Positions 10,901 through 22,014 are shown, numbered from the stretch's first letter. The stretch: 64,000 bases of DNA from Arion vulgaris (GCA_020796225.1 CM036765.1:1380728-1444727); one strand, 5' to 3'. Notes: generated by a model not told the origin, from the sequence alone. Numbers and translations are program-made.

Positions 10901-11013
10901 AAACACTAAATATAACAATGGACAAACACTAAATATAACAATGGACAAACACTAAATATAACAATGGACAAACACTAAATATAACAATGGACATACACTA
11001 AATATAACAATGA
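10901..11013. repeat. 23-bp tandem array (right part)
   Basis: About five units continue the array of 9833-10012, all of the TGGAC type plus one TGGACATAC variant. Confidence 0.95.
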
Positions 11014-11018
11014 AAAAG

Positions 11019-12155
11019 CCTTCTTCTTCTTCTTCTTCTTCTTCGGTTCTGTAATCCTGTTTTGCCTCACAGTCTTAGCACAAGTAGGCATTTCTAGAAC
11101 ATACATTTATGTGCGTTTCATAAACAAAATTGCTCATCCCCTCTGTTATATCTGAGGTCACTTTTGCGTGGACAGCCTTTTACTTTATATCCACTGTATC
11201 GGAGTAGCATTGCTATTTGAGGCACACTGTCTGTTTATGTGGCCGAACCATTTAATTTGTTGTTTTTTGATGAATTTTAGTACTGATATTGTGCCCATTT
11301 TTTGATGAAGTTTAGTACTGATATTGTGACCATTTTTTGATGAAGTTTAGTACTGATATTGTGACCATTTTTTGATGAAGTTTAGTACTGATGTTGTGCC
11401 CATTTTTTGATGAAGTTTAGTACTGATGTTGTGCCCATTTTTTGATGAAGTTTAGTACTGATATTGTGCCCATTTTTTGATGAAGTTTAGTACTGATATT
11501 GTGCCCATTTTTTGATGAAGTTTAGTACTGATGTTGTGCCCATTTTTTTATGAAGTTTAGTACTGATATTGTGCCCATTTTTTGATGAAGTTTAGTACTG
11601 ATGTTGTGCCCATTTTTGATGAAGTTCAGCATTGATGTTGTGTCCATTTTTGATGAAGTTTAGTACTGATATTGTGCCCATTTTTTGATGAAGTTTAGTA
11701 CTGATGTTGTGCCCATTTTTTGATGAAGTTTAGTACTGATGTTGTGCCAAATTTTTGATGAAGTTTAGTTCTGATGTTGTGCCTATTTTTTGATGAAGTT
11801 TAGTATTGATGTTGTGCCCATTTGTTGATGAAGTTTAGTATTGATGTTGTACCCATTTTTTGATGAAGTTTAGTATTGATGTTGTACCCATTTTTTGATG
11901 AAGTTTAGTACTGATGTTGTACCCATTTTTTGATGAAGTTTAGTATTGATGTTGTGCCCATTTTTTGATGAAGTTTAGTACTGATGGTGTGCCCATTTTT
12001 TGATGACGTCTTCATTTCTCAACTGGTCTGTTCTTGATACTTGCAGCATTCTGCGTAGACATTTCATCTCTGTGGTGACTAGTTTTCTTCTATCATTTGT
12101 TGTCAGCGTTCATTTTTAAGTTGGTGCGTCGTGTGCTTTATTGCATCTATGTTGG
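11019..12155 (-). mobile_element. LINE B copy 3, with an internal 35-bp array
   Basis: On the minus strand the left end is a GAA tail (TTC triplets at 11020-11045 on plus). Upstream of it the strand reads IKKQQIKWFGHINRQ (plus about 11225-11280). On the far side of the array (12008-12155) it reads RRKLVTTEMKCLRRMLQVSR, then TDQLRNEDV. Both flanks match LINE B copy 4 at 17880-19270. Between them (11263-12007) a segment that is single or double in the other copy is present about 21 times. Confidence 0.87.
11263..12007 (-). repeat. 35-bp tandem array derived from LINE B coding sequence, about 21 copies
   Basis: The minus-strand unit contains ACATCAGTACTAAACTTCAT and encodes roughly TSVLNFIKKW. 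It corresponds to TSVLNFVKIQQ in LINE B copy 4 (19055-19115). Plus-strand TTTTTTGATGA is present at both array edges, which suggests a short repeat that could have started slippage. Confidence 0.92.
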
Positions 12156-12165
12156 ATTTTGTTAG

Positions 12166-12806
12166 TACTGACAAAGCAAAAGGCTCACCAAACCTCCAAA
12201 TCAACAAGGAAGAACTCTAACGTGTAGAGAGCTACGAATACCTGGACTCAATAGTCAACAATAACGACGATTGCTCCAAATAGATCTCAAGAAGACTGGC
12301 ACTATAAGTCAGGAAGTTAAATACTATGAAGAACACGTGGCAAGGCACCAGCAAAATTTTAATATATAAAAATAATGAGAACATGCATTCTTCCAGTGGC
12401 TACTTATGGTTGTGAATCATGGACTATTACACACACAACAAGAACGAAAATCCAGTCCTTCGAAGTGAAATTCTACAGAAAGATCCTACGAATACCATTG
12501 GCAGAAAAAAGGAAGAACACTGATGTTCTGAAAGAGCTTAATGTTAAAGACGATTGACTGATAAACAATATACTATACCGAAAAATTAGATACTTTGGTC
12601 ACATCAAGCGTTACAATGGCCTGGAGAGAACAATATTAGAGGGCAGGGTCCCAGGACGCAGAGGCAGACCAAGAAGAAGATGGTTACAAGATATTAAAGA
12701 AACCATGAATATCACCATCAACGAAGGGGATGAACTGGCTAGAGACAGAGTGAATTTCAGATGCGCTGTAAAGAGAGCAACGTCCTATAAAGGATACGCA
12801 CCTTGA
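12166..12806 (+). mobile_element. LINE D copy 1: degenerate RT C-terminus
   Basis: Across stops and shifts the plus strand reads VESYEYLDSIV, MRTCILPVATYGCESWT, QSFEVKFYRKILRIPLAEKR, then (after a stop at 12555) ILYRKIRYFGHIKRYNGLER, PGRRGRPRRRWLQDI and YKGYAP before a stop. This is the thumb and C-terminal part of a LINE reverse transcriptase. The palm is absent. Related ends lie at 29382-29578 (plus) and 38906-39250 (minus). Confidence 0.87.
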
Positions 12807-13277
12807 TGAGATATGTAAAGTCTTTGGCTTGCTTTAATGGATGTATGAAACCCATTCTTGATAGCGTTGAAACGTTTACCCGATATAAAATCAAATTAAT
12901 TTATAGTGTAGACTATACTGAAACGACATCGTAACGATAATACCATAAAACACGCAATACCACGTCCATATTCAATTTATCGTCTTCAGAAGTTGGTGAA
13001 TAATATAGTGGCTCCTCTTACAAACAATGGAGACTGCTTACTTAATGACGTGTTGTAACGCTATTGGTTGTACAACATTCCAATAAAGATGAAAAATTAG
13101 CCAGCTGTGACAGAGCTATATCAAGTGTGATCTGAGATTGTTATGTGATATGAGTGTACGTTATTAGCATTTACTGCAGCCATACAGCAGCTGTGTAATG
13201 TGACGTGTTCATTCTGTGTGGGAACACGTTATTGTCATTGACAGAGACCGGCCAGACATTGATACTAACTTTATAAT
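12807..13277. other. Non-repetitive stretch, no feature recognised
   Basis: AT-rich sequence without a supportable ORF or transposon match. Confidence 0.5.
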
Positions 13278-13470
13278 AGTTCTGGTATAGGGAGTGACAG
13301 GGTGATAACTTAGGTCAGGGATAGATTGTTGAGTGCGATCAGTTTAACCATGCATTTAAACAAAGTATGTAGTTCTGATATAGGGAGTGACAGGGTGATA
13401 ACTTAGGTCAGGGATAGATTGTTGAGTGCGAGGCAGTTTAACCATGCATTTAAACAAAGTATGTAGTTCT
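13278..13470. repeat. 94-bp direct duplication, two copies
   Basis: A block starting AGTTCTGRTATAGGGAGTGA is repeated at 13278 and 13372, and the first bases appear again at 13466. The copies differ at only a few positions. Confidence 0.93.
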
Positions 13471-13496
13471 GGTTAAGAATCCGATCAGGCGTTTAT

Positions 13497-13521
13497 AATA
13501 ATAATATAATAATAATAATCC
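13497..13521. repeat. (ATA)n microsatellite
   Basis: ATAATAATA triplets with one slip. Confidence 0.9.
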
Positions 13522-13574
13522 GTGATGTCTGGATATCATCAAGCAAATGTCGTTCTTTTCTGCTGTCTCTTAAA

Positions 13575-14580
13575 CTTCCTACATTGGTTCATGTCTGTTT
13601 GTTAAACTTCTTACATTGGTTCATGTCTGTTTGTTAAACTTCCTACATTGGTTCATGTCTGTTTGTTAAACTTCCTACATTGGTTCATGTCTGTTTGTTA
13701 ACACTTCCTACATTGGTTCATGTCTGTTTGTTAACACTTCCTACATTGGTTCATGTCTGTTTGTTAAACTTCCTACATTGGTTCATGTCCGTTTGTTAAC
13801 ACTTCCTACATTGGTTCATGTCTGTTTGTTAACACTTCCTACATTGGTTCATGTCCGTTTGTTAACACTTCCTACATTGGTTCATGTCTGTTTATTAACA
13901 CTTCCTACATTGGTTCATGTCTGTTTGTTAACACTTCCTACATTGGTTCATGTCTGTTTGTTAACACTTCCTACATTGGTTCATGTCCGTTTGTTAACAC
14001 TTCCTACATTGGTTCATGTCTGTTTGTTAAACTTCCTACATTGGTTCATGTCCGTTTGTTAACACTTCCTACATTGGTTCATGTCTGTTTGTTAACACTT
14101 CCTACATTGGTTCATGTCTGTTTGTTAACACTTCCTACATTGGTTCATGTCCGTTTGTTAACACTTCCTACATTGGTTCATGTCTGTTTGTTAACACTTC
14201 CTACATTGGTTCATGTCCGTTTGTTAACACTTCCTACATTGGTTCATGTCTGTTTGTTAACACTTCCTACATTGGTTCATGTCTGTTTGTTAACACTTCC
14301 TACATTGGTTCATGTCTGTTTGTTAACACTTCCTACATTGGTTCATGTCTGTTTGTTAACACTTCCTACATTGGTTCATGTCCGTTTGTTAACACTTCCT
14401 ACATTGGTTCATGTCTGTTTGTTAACACTTCCTACATTGGTTCATGTCTGTTTGTTAACACTTCCTACATTGGTTCATGTCTGTTTGTTAACACTTCCTA
14501 CATTGGTTCATGTCTGTTTGTTAACACTTCCTACATTGGTTCATGTCTGTTTGTTAACACTTCCTACATTGGTTCATGTC
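13575..14580. repeat. 33-bp tandem array, about 31 copies
   Basis: The unit is CTTCCTACATTGGTTCATGT followed by CTGTTTGTTAACA. The first units have a 32-bp form (TTAAAC), and GTCCGTT alternates with GTCTGTT. The 11-codon period gives an open frame of repeated LVHVCLLTLPT, which is not considered a gene. Confidence 0.97.
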
Positions 14581-14689
14581 TTCCCAATTATATCATTTTG
14601 TTTGTAGATAACATCTTTAATGATTTTTCCTTGTCCAACGCTCTATATCGACCACTTGTTAATCACTATTTGTGATGTGTATGTTAAGT

Positions 14690-14855
14690 TGTGCCAACTT
14701 ATGCGCTTACAAGTAGGCGGGCACTTCCCATTTCTTATACGTTTTTTTATGTACTAGGATTGCTTCCCTAGTCGACTCTTACGACATGCCTTGTAGGTCA
14801 GAGTGGTACTATTCTTTGCTCACCTTTAAGCGCCCGGTAACACACGGGTAATAAT
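14690..14855 (-). mobile_element. Unclassified dispersed element, copy 1
   Basis: It shares several blocks with the inverse of 37985-38170: CTACAAGTAGGC-like, TACTAGG..GCTTCC, CTTACGAYATGCCTTGTAGG, AGTGGTRCTATTCTTTGCT and CCCGGYAACACA. About 150 bp of diverged homology in opposite orientation indicates an interspersed repeat. Whether it is a SINE, a LINE 5' region or a DNA element cannot be decided. The strand given is arbitrary, set opposite to copy 2. Confidence 0.65.
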
Positions 14856-14907
14856 AAACAAATTATCATGAGTTTGTATGTCTGTCTCTGCTTCTTGGTA
14901 CATACAT

Positions 14908-15096
14908 AAATTAAAACATGACCCATCAGCACCAAGTTGTGTCACAAATTAAAACATGACCCATCAGCACCAAGTTGTGTCACAAATTAAAATATGACCC
15001 ATCAGCACCAAGTTGTGTCACAAATTAAAATATGACCCATCAGCACCAAGTTGTGTTACAAATTAAAACATGACCTATCAACACCAAGTTGTGTTA
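14908..15096. repeat. 38-bp tandem array, 5 copies
   Basis: The unit contains ACATGACCCATCAGCACCAA and GTTGTGTCACAAATTAAA; the copies differ by C/T changes. Confidence 0.96.
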
Positions 15097-15389
15097 TTAG
15101 TTGATGTTCTTAATGTATCTCCTATTTAACGTCATATATCTCTGAAGATCTCGTTTTACCGCTATTTGCATACGTAAACTATCATCCCATTGCATTCCTT
15201 CTATTCTGCAGCACGAGCACCCATTTATAATAGGTATTTGTTATAGCTAAATGAGTTAACAGCTAACAGAGACAACTGAATAGTTTCTCTAGCTAAAGAA
15301 AATCCCATTGATAGGCTTCTGCCAGTATGAATTCCACATATGGTGCATTCCTTCTGGACAATATTCTGTTTGCTTTCTTTGCCTCAACC

Positions 15390-15644
15390 ATTCTGAGTGA
15401 AACGTTCAGCTTACCGTTAAGTGGGGAAAGTAGCATGAAGCCTTCTGAGTGAAACGTCCAGCTTACCGTTAAGTGGGGAAAGTAGCATGAAGCATTCTGA
15501 GTGAAACGTCCAGCTTACCGTTAAGTGGGGAAAGTAGCATGAAGCATTCTGAGTGAAACGTCCAGCTTACCGTTAAGTGGGAAAGTAGCATGAAGCATTC
15601 TGAGTGAAACGTCCAGCTTACCGTTAAGTGGGGAAAGTAGCATA
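15390..15644. repeat. 52-bp tandem array, 5 copies
   Basis: The unit starts ATTCTGAGTGAAACGTCCAG and ends GGGGAAAGTAGCATGAAGC. It is preceded by about 290 bp (15097-15389) in which I recognise nothing. Confidence 0.95.
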
Positions 15645-15669
15645 AAGGTAATGGGTTCATCATCATCAT

Positions 15670-15761
15670 GATGGAGATAAATGAAGGACGATTAAGTAAT
15701 GATGGAGATAAATGAAGGACGATTAAGTAATGATGGAGATAAATGAAGGACGATTAAGTAA
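15670..15761. repeat. 31-bp tandem repeat, 3 copies, next to a (CAT)n run
   Basis: The unit is GATGGAGATAAATGAAGGAC plus GATTAAGTAAT. A short CATCATCAT run (15658-15669) precedes it. Confidence 0.94.
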
Positions 15762-15861
15762 AGCTTGAACATGTCTTGTGACTAAGGGCAGCAAGACAAT
15801 CTCAGGGCATGATAGAAACATAGTTGTCAGTCTTTGCATGCATTTAGATATGTTGTGATAT

Positions 15862-16190
15862 GAGAAGACTGAAGCAACTATGACTTTGGTAGTGTGTAGT
15901 AAGAAGACTGAAGCAACTATGACTTTGGTAGTGTGTAGTAAGAAGACTGAAGCAACTATGACTTTGGTAGTGTGTAGTGAGAAGACTGAAACAGCTATGA
16001 CTTTGGTAGTGTGAAGTGAGAAGACTGAAGCAACTATGACTTTGGTAGTGTGAAGTGAGAAGACTGAAGCAACTATGACTTTGGTAGTGTGAAGTGAGAA
16101 GACTGAAGCAACTATGACTTTGGTAGTGTGAAGTGAGAAGACTGAAGCAACTATGACTTTGGTAGTGTGAAGTGAGAAGACTGAAGCACA
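15862..16190. repeat. 39-bp tandem array, about 8 copies
   Basis: The unit contains GAAGACTGAAGCAACTATGA and CTTTGGTAGTGTG. Left units have TGTAGTAA, right units TGAAGTGA. The 13-codon period leaves the minus strand open; no protein family was recognised. Confidence 0.95.
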
Positions 16191-16217
16191 CTCTGGATAA
16201 ACCACATTCTCATTGTG

Positions 16218-16500
16218 ACCACAAGTAGATAAACACTTGAACACAAGTAGATAAACACTTGAACACAAGTAGATAAACACTTGAACACAAGTAGATAAAC
16301 ACTTGAACACAAGTAGATAAACACTTGAACACAAGTAGATAAACACTTGAACACAAGTAGATAAACACTTGAACACAAGTAGATAAACACTTGAACACAA
16401 GTAGATAAACACTTGAACACAAGTAGATAAACACTTGAACACAAGTAGATAAACACTTGAACACAAGTAGATAAACACTTGAACACAAGTAGATAAACAC
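16218..16500. repeat. 22-bp tandem array, 13 copies, nearly perfect
   Basis: The unit ACACAAGTAGATAAACACTT plus GA is repeated with almost no variation, which suggests recent expansion. Confidence 0.97.
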
Positions 16501-16697
16501 AGAATAATCAACAAAGGTGTCAAATAGTTTGTATTGGTGTAATGTTCACAATCACATTGAACATTTGGAAAAAGAACGCATACAAATGTTCTCCCAGGAA
16601 ATGCTTTGCATAAGAAAGATAAGGTAGAAAGTAGAAAAATGCAAACAGAGCAATATAAATAGTACAAGAATTAGTTCCTTCTTCTTCTGCTGATAGA

Positions 16698-16963
16698 TTA
16701 TTATTATTATGTTGTGTTGACACATCAGATTTACTGACATACAACATTATTATGTTGTGTTGACACATCAGATTTACTGACACACAACATTATTATGTTG
16801 TGTTGACACATCAGATTTACTGACATACAACATTATTATGTTGTGTTGACACATCAGATTTACTGACACACAACATTATTATGTTGTGTTGACACATCAG
16901 ATTTACTGACATACAACATTATTATGTTGTGTTGACACATCAGATTTACTGACATACAACATG
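16698..16963. repeat. 43-bp tandem array with an internal inverted repeat, about 6 copies
   Basis: The unit contains TTATTATGTTGTGTTGACAC and TCAGATTTACTGACAYACAA. In the CACAC variant, TGTTGTGT and ACACAACA form perfect 8-bp arms about 21 bp apart. CACAC and CATAC variants mostly alternate. Confidence 0.95.
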
Positions 16964-17067
16964 ACGAACACATTAAGACACGATTTGACGTAGTCAGCGT
17001 TGTCTCACTTGCTATCACTTGGGTAAGTGTTATAGAATCAACTATGTGTTCTTATGTTTTAGTCGTT

Positions 17068-17367
17068 GTAGTATAGTAATGAGTTGTAGTATAGTTGTAA
17101 GTTGTAGTATAGTTATAAGTTGTAGTATAGTTATAAGTTGTAGTATAGTTATAAGTTGTAGTATAGTTGTAAGTTGTAGTATAGTTATAAGTTGTAGTAT
17201 AGTTATAAGTTGTAGTATAGTTGTAAGTTGTAGTATAGTTATAAGTTGTAGTATAGTTATAAGTTGTAGTATAGTTATAAGTTGTAGTATAGTTATAAGT
17301 TGTAGTATAGTTATAAGTTGTAGTATAGTTATAAGTTGTAGTATAGTTATAAGTTGTAGTATAGTTA
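17068..17367. repeat. 18-bp tandem array, about 17 copies
   Basis: Unit GTAGTATAGTTATAAGTT with an ATTGTAAG variant. The six-codon period leaves both strands open, without coding meaning. Confidence 0.97.
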
Positions 17368-17879
17368 TGCCCTGGAATAGTAGTTCTCCACGAAGAGTCA
17401 TATTTTTTATTTAAAGAAAAAAAGTCGAGGGCAGTGTAAAGACATCAAAAAGAAAAAAAGAGAGTGGGAGAGAGTGTTTCACATATTTTTCTGAATGAAT
17501 GATTAAAATTTAACTGTTTGTAACTACTTTCATAATATTTCCGGGCTACAGAATTCTTGCTTTCTGTAACACTCTCGACGAGTGGCTTGCCATTTCTGCC
17601 ATCAGAGACAGAGCAGTATGAGGCAACGACGCTGTGAAATTAAGTCAATCACTCACTCAAAAGCAATTTTTTATAATTCAAATATATTTAAACATGATTT
17701 GCTTTCTGAAGGAAATAAGTTATTTGATTGATTCAACCATCATCAGTTCACTGTGCACCATGCCTGCTCCAACCACTTTCTTACACAGACAGATTTTAGT
17801 GACAGTGCATAAACCCCACAGCCCGATGTCATTGTCAAAACGGTGGCAACTTTTTCAGGAACAGCAGCCGCCTCTCTGT
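17368..17879. other. Non-repetitive stretch, no gene supported
   Basis: An ORF of 113 codons (17634-17975) runs into the following array and has no recognisable family. I do not call it a gene. Confidence 0.5.
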
Positions 17880-19270
17880 AACAGAGCACGGCACGGTCCT
17901 GACACCCCAAACGATAGAAGAAAACTAGTCACGGCAGAGATGAAATGTCTACACAGAATGCTGGAAGAAAACTAGTCACGGCAGAGATGAAATGTCTACA
18001 CAGAATGCTGGAAGAAAACTAGTCACGGCAGAGATGAAATGTCTACACAGAATGATAGAAGAAAACTAGTCACGGCAGAGATGAAATGTCTACACAGAAT
18101 GATAGAAGAAAACTAGTCACGGCAGAGATGAAATGTCTACACAGAATGCTGGAAGAAAACTAGTCACGGCAGAGATGAAATGTCTACACAGAATGCTGGA
18201 AGAAAACTAGTCACGGCAGAGATGAAATGTCTACACAGAATGATAGAAGAAAACTAGTCACGGCAGAGATGAAATGTCTACACAGAATGATAGAAGAAAA
18301 CTAGTCACGGCAGAGATGAAATGTCTACACAGAATGCTGGAAGAAAACTAGTCACGGCAGAGATGAAATGTCTACACAGAATGATAGAAGAAAACTAGTC
18401 ACGGCAGAGATGAAATGTCTACACAGAATGCTGGAAGAAAACTAGTCACGGCAGAGATGAAATGTCTACACAGAATGATAGAAGAAAACTAGTCACGGCA
18501 GAGATGAAATGTCTACACAGAATGATAGAAGAAAACTAGTCACGGCAGAGATGAAATGTCTACACAGAATGATAGAAGAAAACTAGTCACGGCAGAGATG
18601 AAATGTCTACACAGAATGCTGGAAGAAAACTAGTCACGGCAGAGATGAAATGTCTACACAGAATGATAGAAGAAAACTAGTCACGGCAGAGATGAAATGT
18701 CTACACAGAATGATAGAAGAAAACTAGTCACGGCAGAGATGAAATGTCTACACAGAATGCTGGAAGAAAACTAGTCACGGCAGAGATGAAATGTCTACAC
18801 AGAATGCTGGAAGAAAACTAGTCACGGCAGAGATGAAATGTCTACACAGAATGCTGGAAGAAAACTAGTCACAGCAGAGATGAAATGTCTACACAGAATG
18901 CTGGAATAAAACTAGTCACGGCAGAGATGAAATGTCTACACAGAATGCTGGAAGAAAACTAGTCACGGCAGAGATGAAATGTCTACACAGAATGCTGGAA
19001 GCATCAATAAGAGACCGGTTTAGGAATGAAGACATCAGGGCAAAAAAAGGATACAACATCAGTACTGAACTTCGTCAAGATACAACATCAGTACTGAACT
19101 TCGTCAAGATACAACAAAATAAATTATTCGGTCACATACGCAGATTATCAACATACAGCGCGTCTACAAGGTCAATGCTACTCAGGTAATTCAGGATACA
19201 AGCAAAAAGTTCACACACGCAAAAGGTGGACCACATAACTAACATAGACAATGAAATACACCTCGCACAA
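17880..19270 (+). mobile_element. LINE B copy 4, with an internal 47-bp array
   Basis: After the array the plus strand reads KLVTAEMKCLHRMLEASIRD, then RFRNEDI, TSVLNFVKIQQNKLFGHIRR. This matches copies 3 and 6 and the FGH motif region of copy 1. The array (17911-18997) is made of the part encoding RRKLVTAEMKCLHRML. A second small duplication (29 bp, 19050-19107) affects the same TSVLNF segment that is expanded 21-fold in copy 3. The sequence decays after 19190 and ends near 19270. Confidence 0.87.
17911..18997 (+). repeat. 47-bp tandem array derived from LINE B coding sequence, about 23 copies
   Basis: The unit reads GAAGAAAACTAGTCACGGCA, GAGATGAAATGTCTACACAG, AATGCTG. Two variants (ATGCTGG and ATGATAG before AAGAAAAC) are interspersed. 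The period is not a multiple of three, so the LINE frame is lost at each unit. GAAG occurs at both unit edges in the parent sequence. The same parent segment is single-copy in LINE B copy 3 (12060-12110, minus). Confidence 0.95.
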
Positions 19271-19729
19271 ATTGTACATACAAACCCGTTCTAGAAATAT
19301 CTTCTAATCTTGAAACTGTGAGATAAATCAGGAATATAAAAAAAAATACAGAATATGTTGACAAAATTGTGGTTTACTATATCCCCGGTTGGCTTTAGCT
19401 GCTATGAACGTATATATTTTCCCCATTCACTTCTAAAGACGCATTAACACGTCTGTGTATTAACTCTCCTCTGTGGGCTAAAGACGTGTTAACACGTTGT
19501 ACATTGCTATTGTCACTGCTATAGGCGTACATTCACGTTTGTGACCTAGAAACAAAAAGTAGCTATTTTTAGCTCAGCCTTCAGAAAGTATCTAGCAGCG
19601 AAAGGGTTAACTAGCATGTTTTTTATTAGCTGGGATTATAAAGACCATTATACTAAAGCTGTCGCCACGCGTTGGTAGTTTATATTTTATTTCATCGATA
19701 GTTGGCGTACTTACTTATGTATTCCTCTC
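19271..19729. other. AT-rich stretch, no feature recognised
   Basis: No supportable ORF or transposon. Two short related ACACGT-containing segments occur at 19440-19500. Confidence 0.5.
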
Positions 19730-21840
19730 CGCTTCTTGTGGAACATAATCACATTCAACAGTTGTTCGCCACTCTTCTCTGTCTCTGATAGGGCTTCAAC
19801 AGTTGTTCGCCACTCTTCTCTGTCTCTGATAGGGCTTCAACAGTTGTTCGCCACTCTTCTCTGTCTCTGATAGGGCTTCAACAGTTGTTCGCCACTCTTC
19901 TCTGTCTCTGATAGGGCTTCAACAGTTGTTCGCCACTCTTCTCTGTCTCTGATAGGGCTTCAACAGTTGTTCGCCACTCTTCTCTGTCTCTGATAGGGCT
20001 TCAACAGTTGTTCGCCACTCTTCTCTGTCTCTGATAGGGCTTCAACAGTTGTTCGCCACTCTTCACTGTCTCTGATAAGGCTTCAACAGTTGTTCGCCAC
20101 TCTTCTCTGTCTCTGATAGGGATTCAATAGTTGTTCGCCTCTCTTCTCTGTCTCTGATAGGGCTTCAACAGTTGTTCGCTACTCTTCTCTGTCTCTGATA
20201 GGGATTCAACAGTTGTTCGCCACTCTTCTCTGTCTCTGATAGGGCTTCAACAGTTGTTCGCCACTCTTCTCTGTCTCTGATAGGGCTTCAACAGTTGTTT
20301 GCTACTCTTCTCTGTCTCTGATAGGGCTTCAACAGTTGTTCGCCACTCTTCTCTGTCTCTGATAGGGCTTTAACAGTTGTTCGCCACTCTTCTCTGTCTC
20401 TGATAGGGCTTCAACAGTTGTTCGCCACTCTTCTCTGTCTCTGATAGGGCTTCAACAGTTGTTCGCCACTCTTCTCTGTCTCTGATAGGGCTTCAACAGT
20501 TGTTCGCCACTCTTCTCTGTCTCTGATAGGGCTTCAACAGTTGTTCGCCACTCTTCACTGTCTCTGATAGGGCTTCAACAGTTGTTCGCCACTCTTCTCT
20601 GTCTCTGATAGGGATTCAATAGTTGTTCGCCTCTCTTCTCTGTCTCTGATAGGGCTTCAACAGTTGTTCGCTACTCTTCTCTGTCTCTGATAGGGCTTCA
20701 ACAGTTGTTCGCCACTCTTCTCTGTCTCTGATAGGGATTCAACAGTTGTTCGCCACTCTTCTCTGTCTCTGATAGGGCTTCAACAGTTGTTCGCCACTCT
20801 TCTCTGTCTCTGATAGGGCTTCAACAGTTGTTTGCTACTCTTCTCTGTCTCTGATAGGGCTTCAACAGTTGTTCGCCACTCTTCTCTGTCTCTGATAGGG
20901 CTTCAACAGTTGTTCGCCACTCTTCTCTGTCTCTGATAGGGCTTCAACAGTTGTTCGCCACTCTTCTCTGTCTCTGATAGGGCTTCAACAGTTGTTCGCC
21001 ACTCTTCTCTGTCTCTGATAGGGCTTCAACAGTTGTTCGCCACTCTTCTCTGTCTCTGATAGGGATTCAATAGTTGTTCGCCTCTCTTCTCTGTCTCTGA
21101 TAGGGCTTCAACAGTTGTTCGCCACTCTTCTCTGTCTCTGATAGGGATTCAACAGTTGTTCGCCACTCTTCTCTGTCTCTGATAGGGCTTCAACAGTTGT
21201 TCGCCACTCTTCTCTGTCTCTGATAGGGCTTCAACAGTTGTTTGCTACTCTTCTCTGTCTCTGATAGGGCTTCAACAGTTGTTCGCCACTCTTCTCTGTC
21301 TCTGATAGGGCTTCAACAGTTGTTCGCCACTCTTCTCTGTCTCTGATAGGGATTCAATAGTTGTTCGCCACTCTTCTCTGTCTCTGATAGGGCTTCAACA
21401 GTTGTTCGCCACTCTTCTCTGTCTCTGATAGGGCTTCAACAGTTGTTCGCCACTCTTCTCTGTCTCTGATAGGGCTTCAACAGTTGTTCGCCACTCTTCT
21501 CTGTCTCTGATAGGGATTCAATAGTTGTTCGCCACTCTTCTCTGTCTCTGATAGGGCTTCAACAGTTGTTCGCTACTCTTCTCTGTCTCTGATAGGGATT
21601 CAACAGTTGTTCGCCACTCTTCTCTGTCTCTGATAGGGCTTCAACAGTTGTTCGCCACTCTTCTCTGTCTCTGATAGGGCTTCAACAATTGTTCGCCACT
21701 CTTATCTGTCTCTGATAGGGCTTCAATAGTTGTTCGCCACTCTTCTCTGGCTATTTTCTTTATGGTCTCTCAGGATAGTCGAGCACTCTTCAGCTCCTCC
21801 AGGTCAACACATAGGTCCAGACTAAATGTGGCCTCCTGGT
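19730..21840 (-). mobile_element. LINE C copy 2: C-terminus with a large internal 41-bp array
   Basis: On the minus strand the right flank (21750-21835) reads EELKSARLS then ETIKKIAREEWRTTIEA across one shift. The left flank reads VECDYVPQEAERNT and a stop. These are the last residues of a LINE ORF2, as in the plus-strand copy at 36700-36990 (ETIKKTARERDKWRTTVE). Between them the EEWRTTVEA segment is repeated about 49 times. Confidence 0.8.
19754..21749 (-). repeat. 41-bp tandem array derived from LINE C, about 49 copies, with higher-order pattern
   Basis: The plus-strand unit is CTTCAACAGTTGTTCGCCAC, TCTTCTCTGTCTCTGATAGG, G. The minus strand encodes RDREEWRTTVEA, a LINE C-terminal motif. 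Marker variants recur at 10-13 unit spacing: TTTGCTACTC at 20298, 20831 and 21241, and GATTCAATAG followed by CGCCTCTC at 20121, 20613 and 21064. Confidence 0.95.
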
Positions 21841-21842
21841 CC

Positions 21843-22014
21843 TCCAGACAACAAAAAGAGATCGGGTACTAGAGCTAAGGGAAGATTAAGTAAAATATGG
21901 ATAGACAATATCAAGAGCACACTAAATAAACACGGATATATAATTCGATCACACTAAATAAACACGGATATATAATTCGATCACACTAAATAAACATGGA
22001 TATATTATTCGATT
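21843..22014 (+). mobile_element. LINE B copy 5: short C-terminal fragment with a 32-bp triplication
   Basis: The plus strand reads RSGTRAKGRLSKIWIDNIKS then TLNKHGY. This matches RAKGRPRKKWTDNIKTTLHK in LINE B copy 6. From 21918 a 32-bp block starting CACACTAAATAAACACGGAT is present three times, so the tail of the fragment has begun to expand. Confidence 0.82.

Noticed and set aside
15723..16667. 314-codon minus-strand ORF joining two repeat blocks
   Set aside because: It consists of 22-bp and 39-bp array translations plus short flanks; no recognisable domain.
19754..21749. Centromeric satellite with CENP-B box
   Set aside because: The unit has TTCG but not the remaining box bases; its LINE coding origin explains the sequence.
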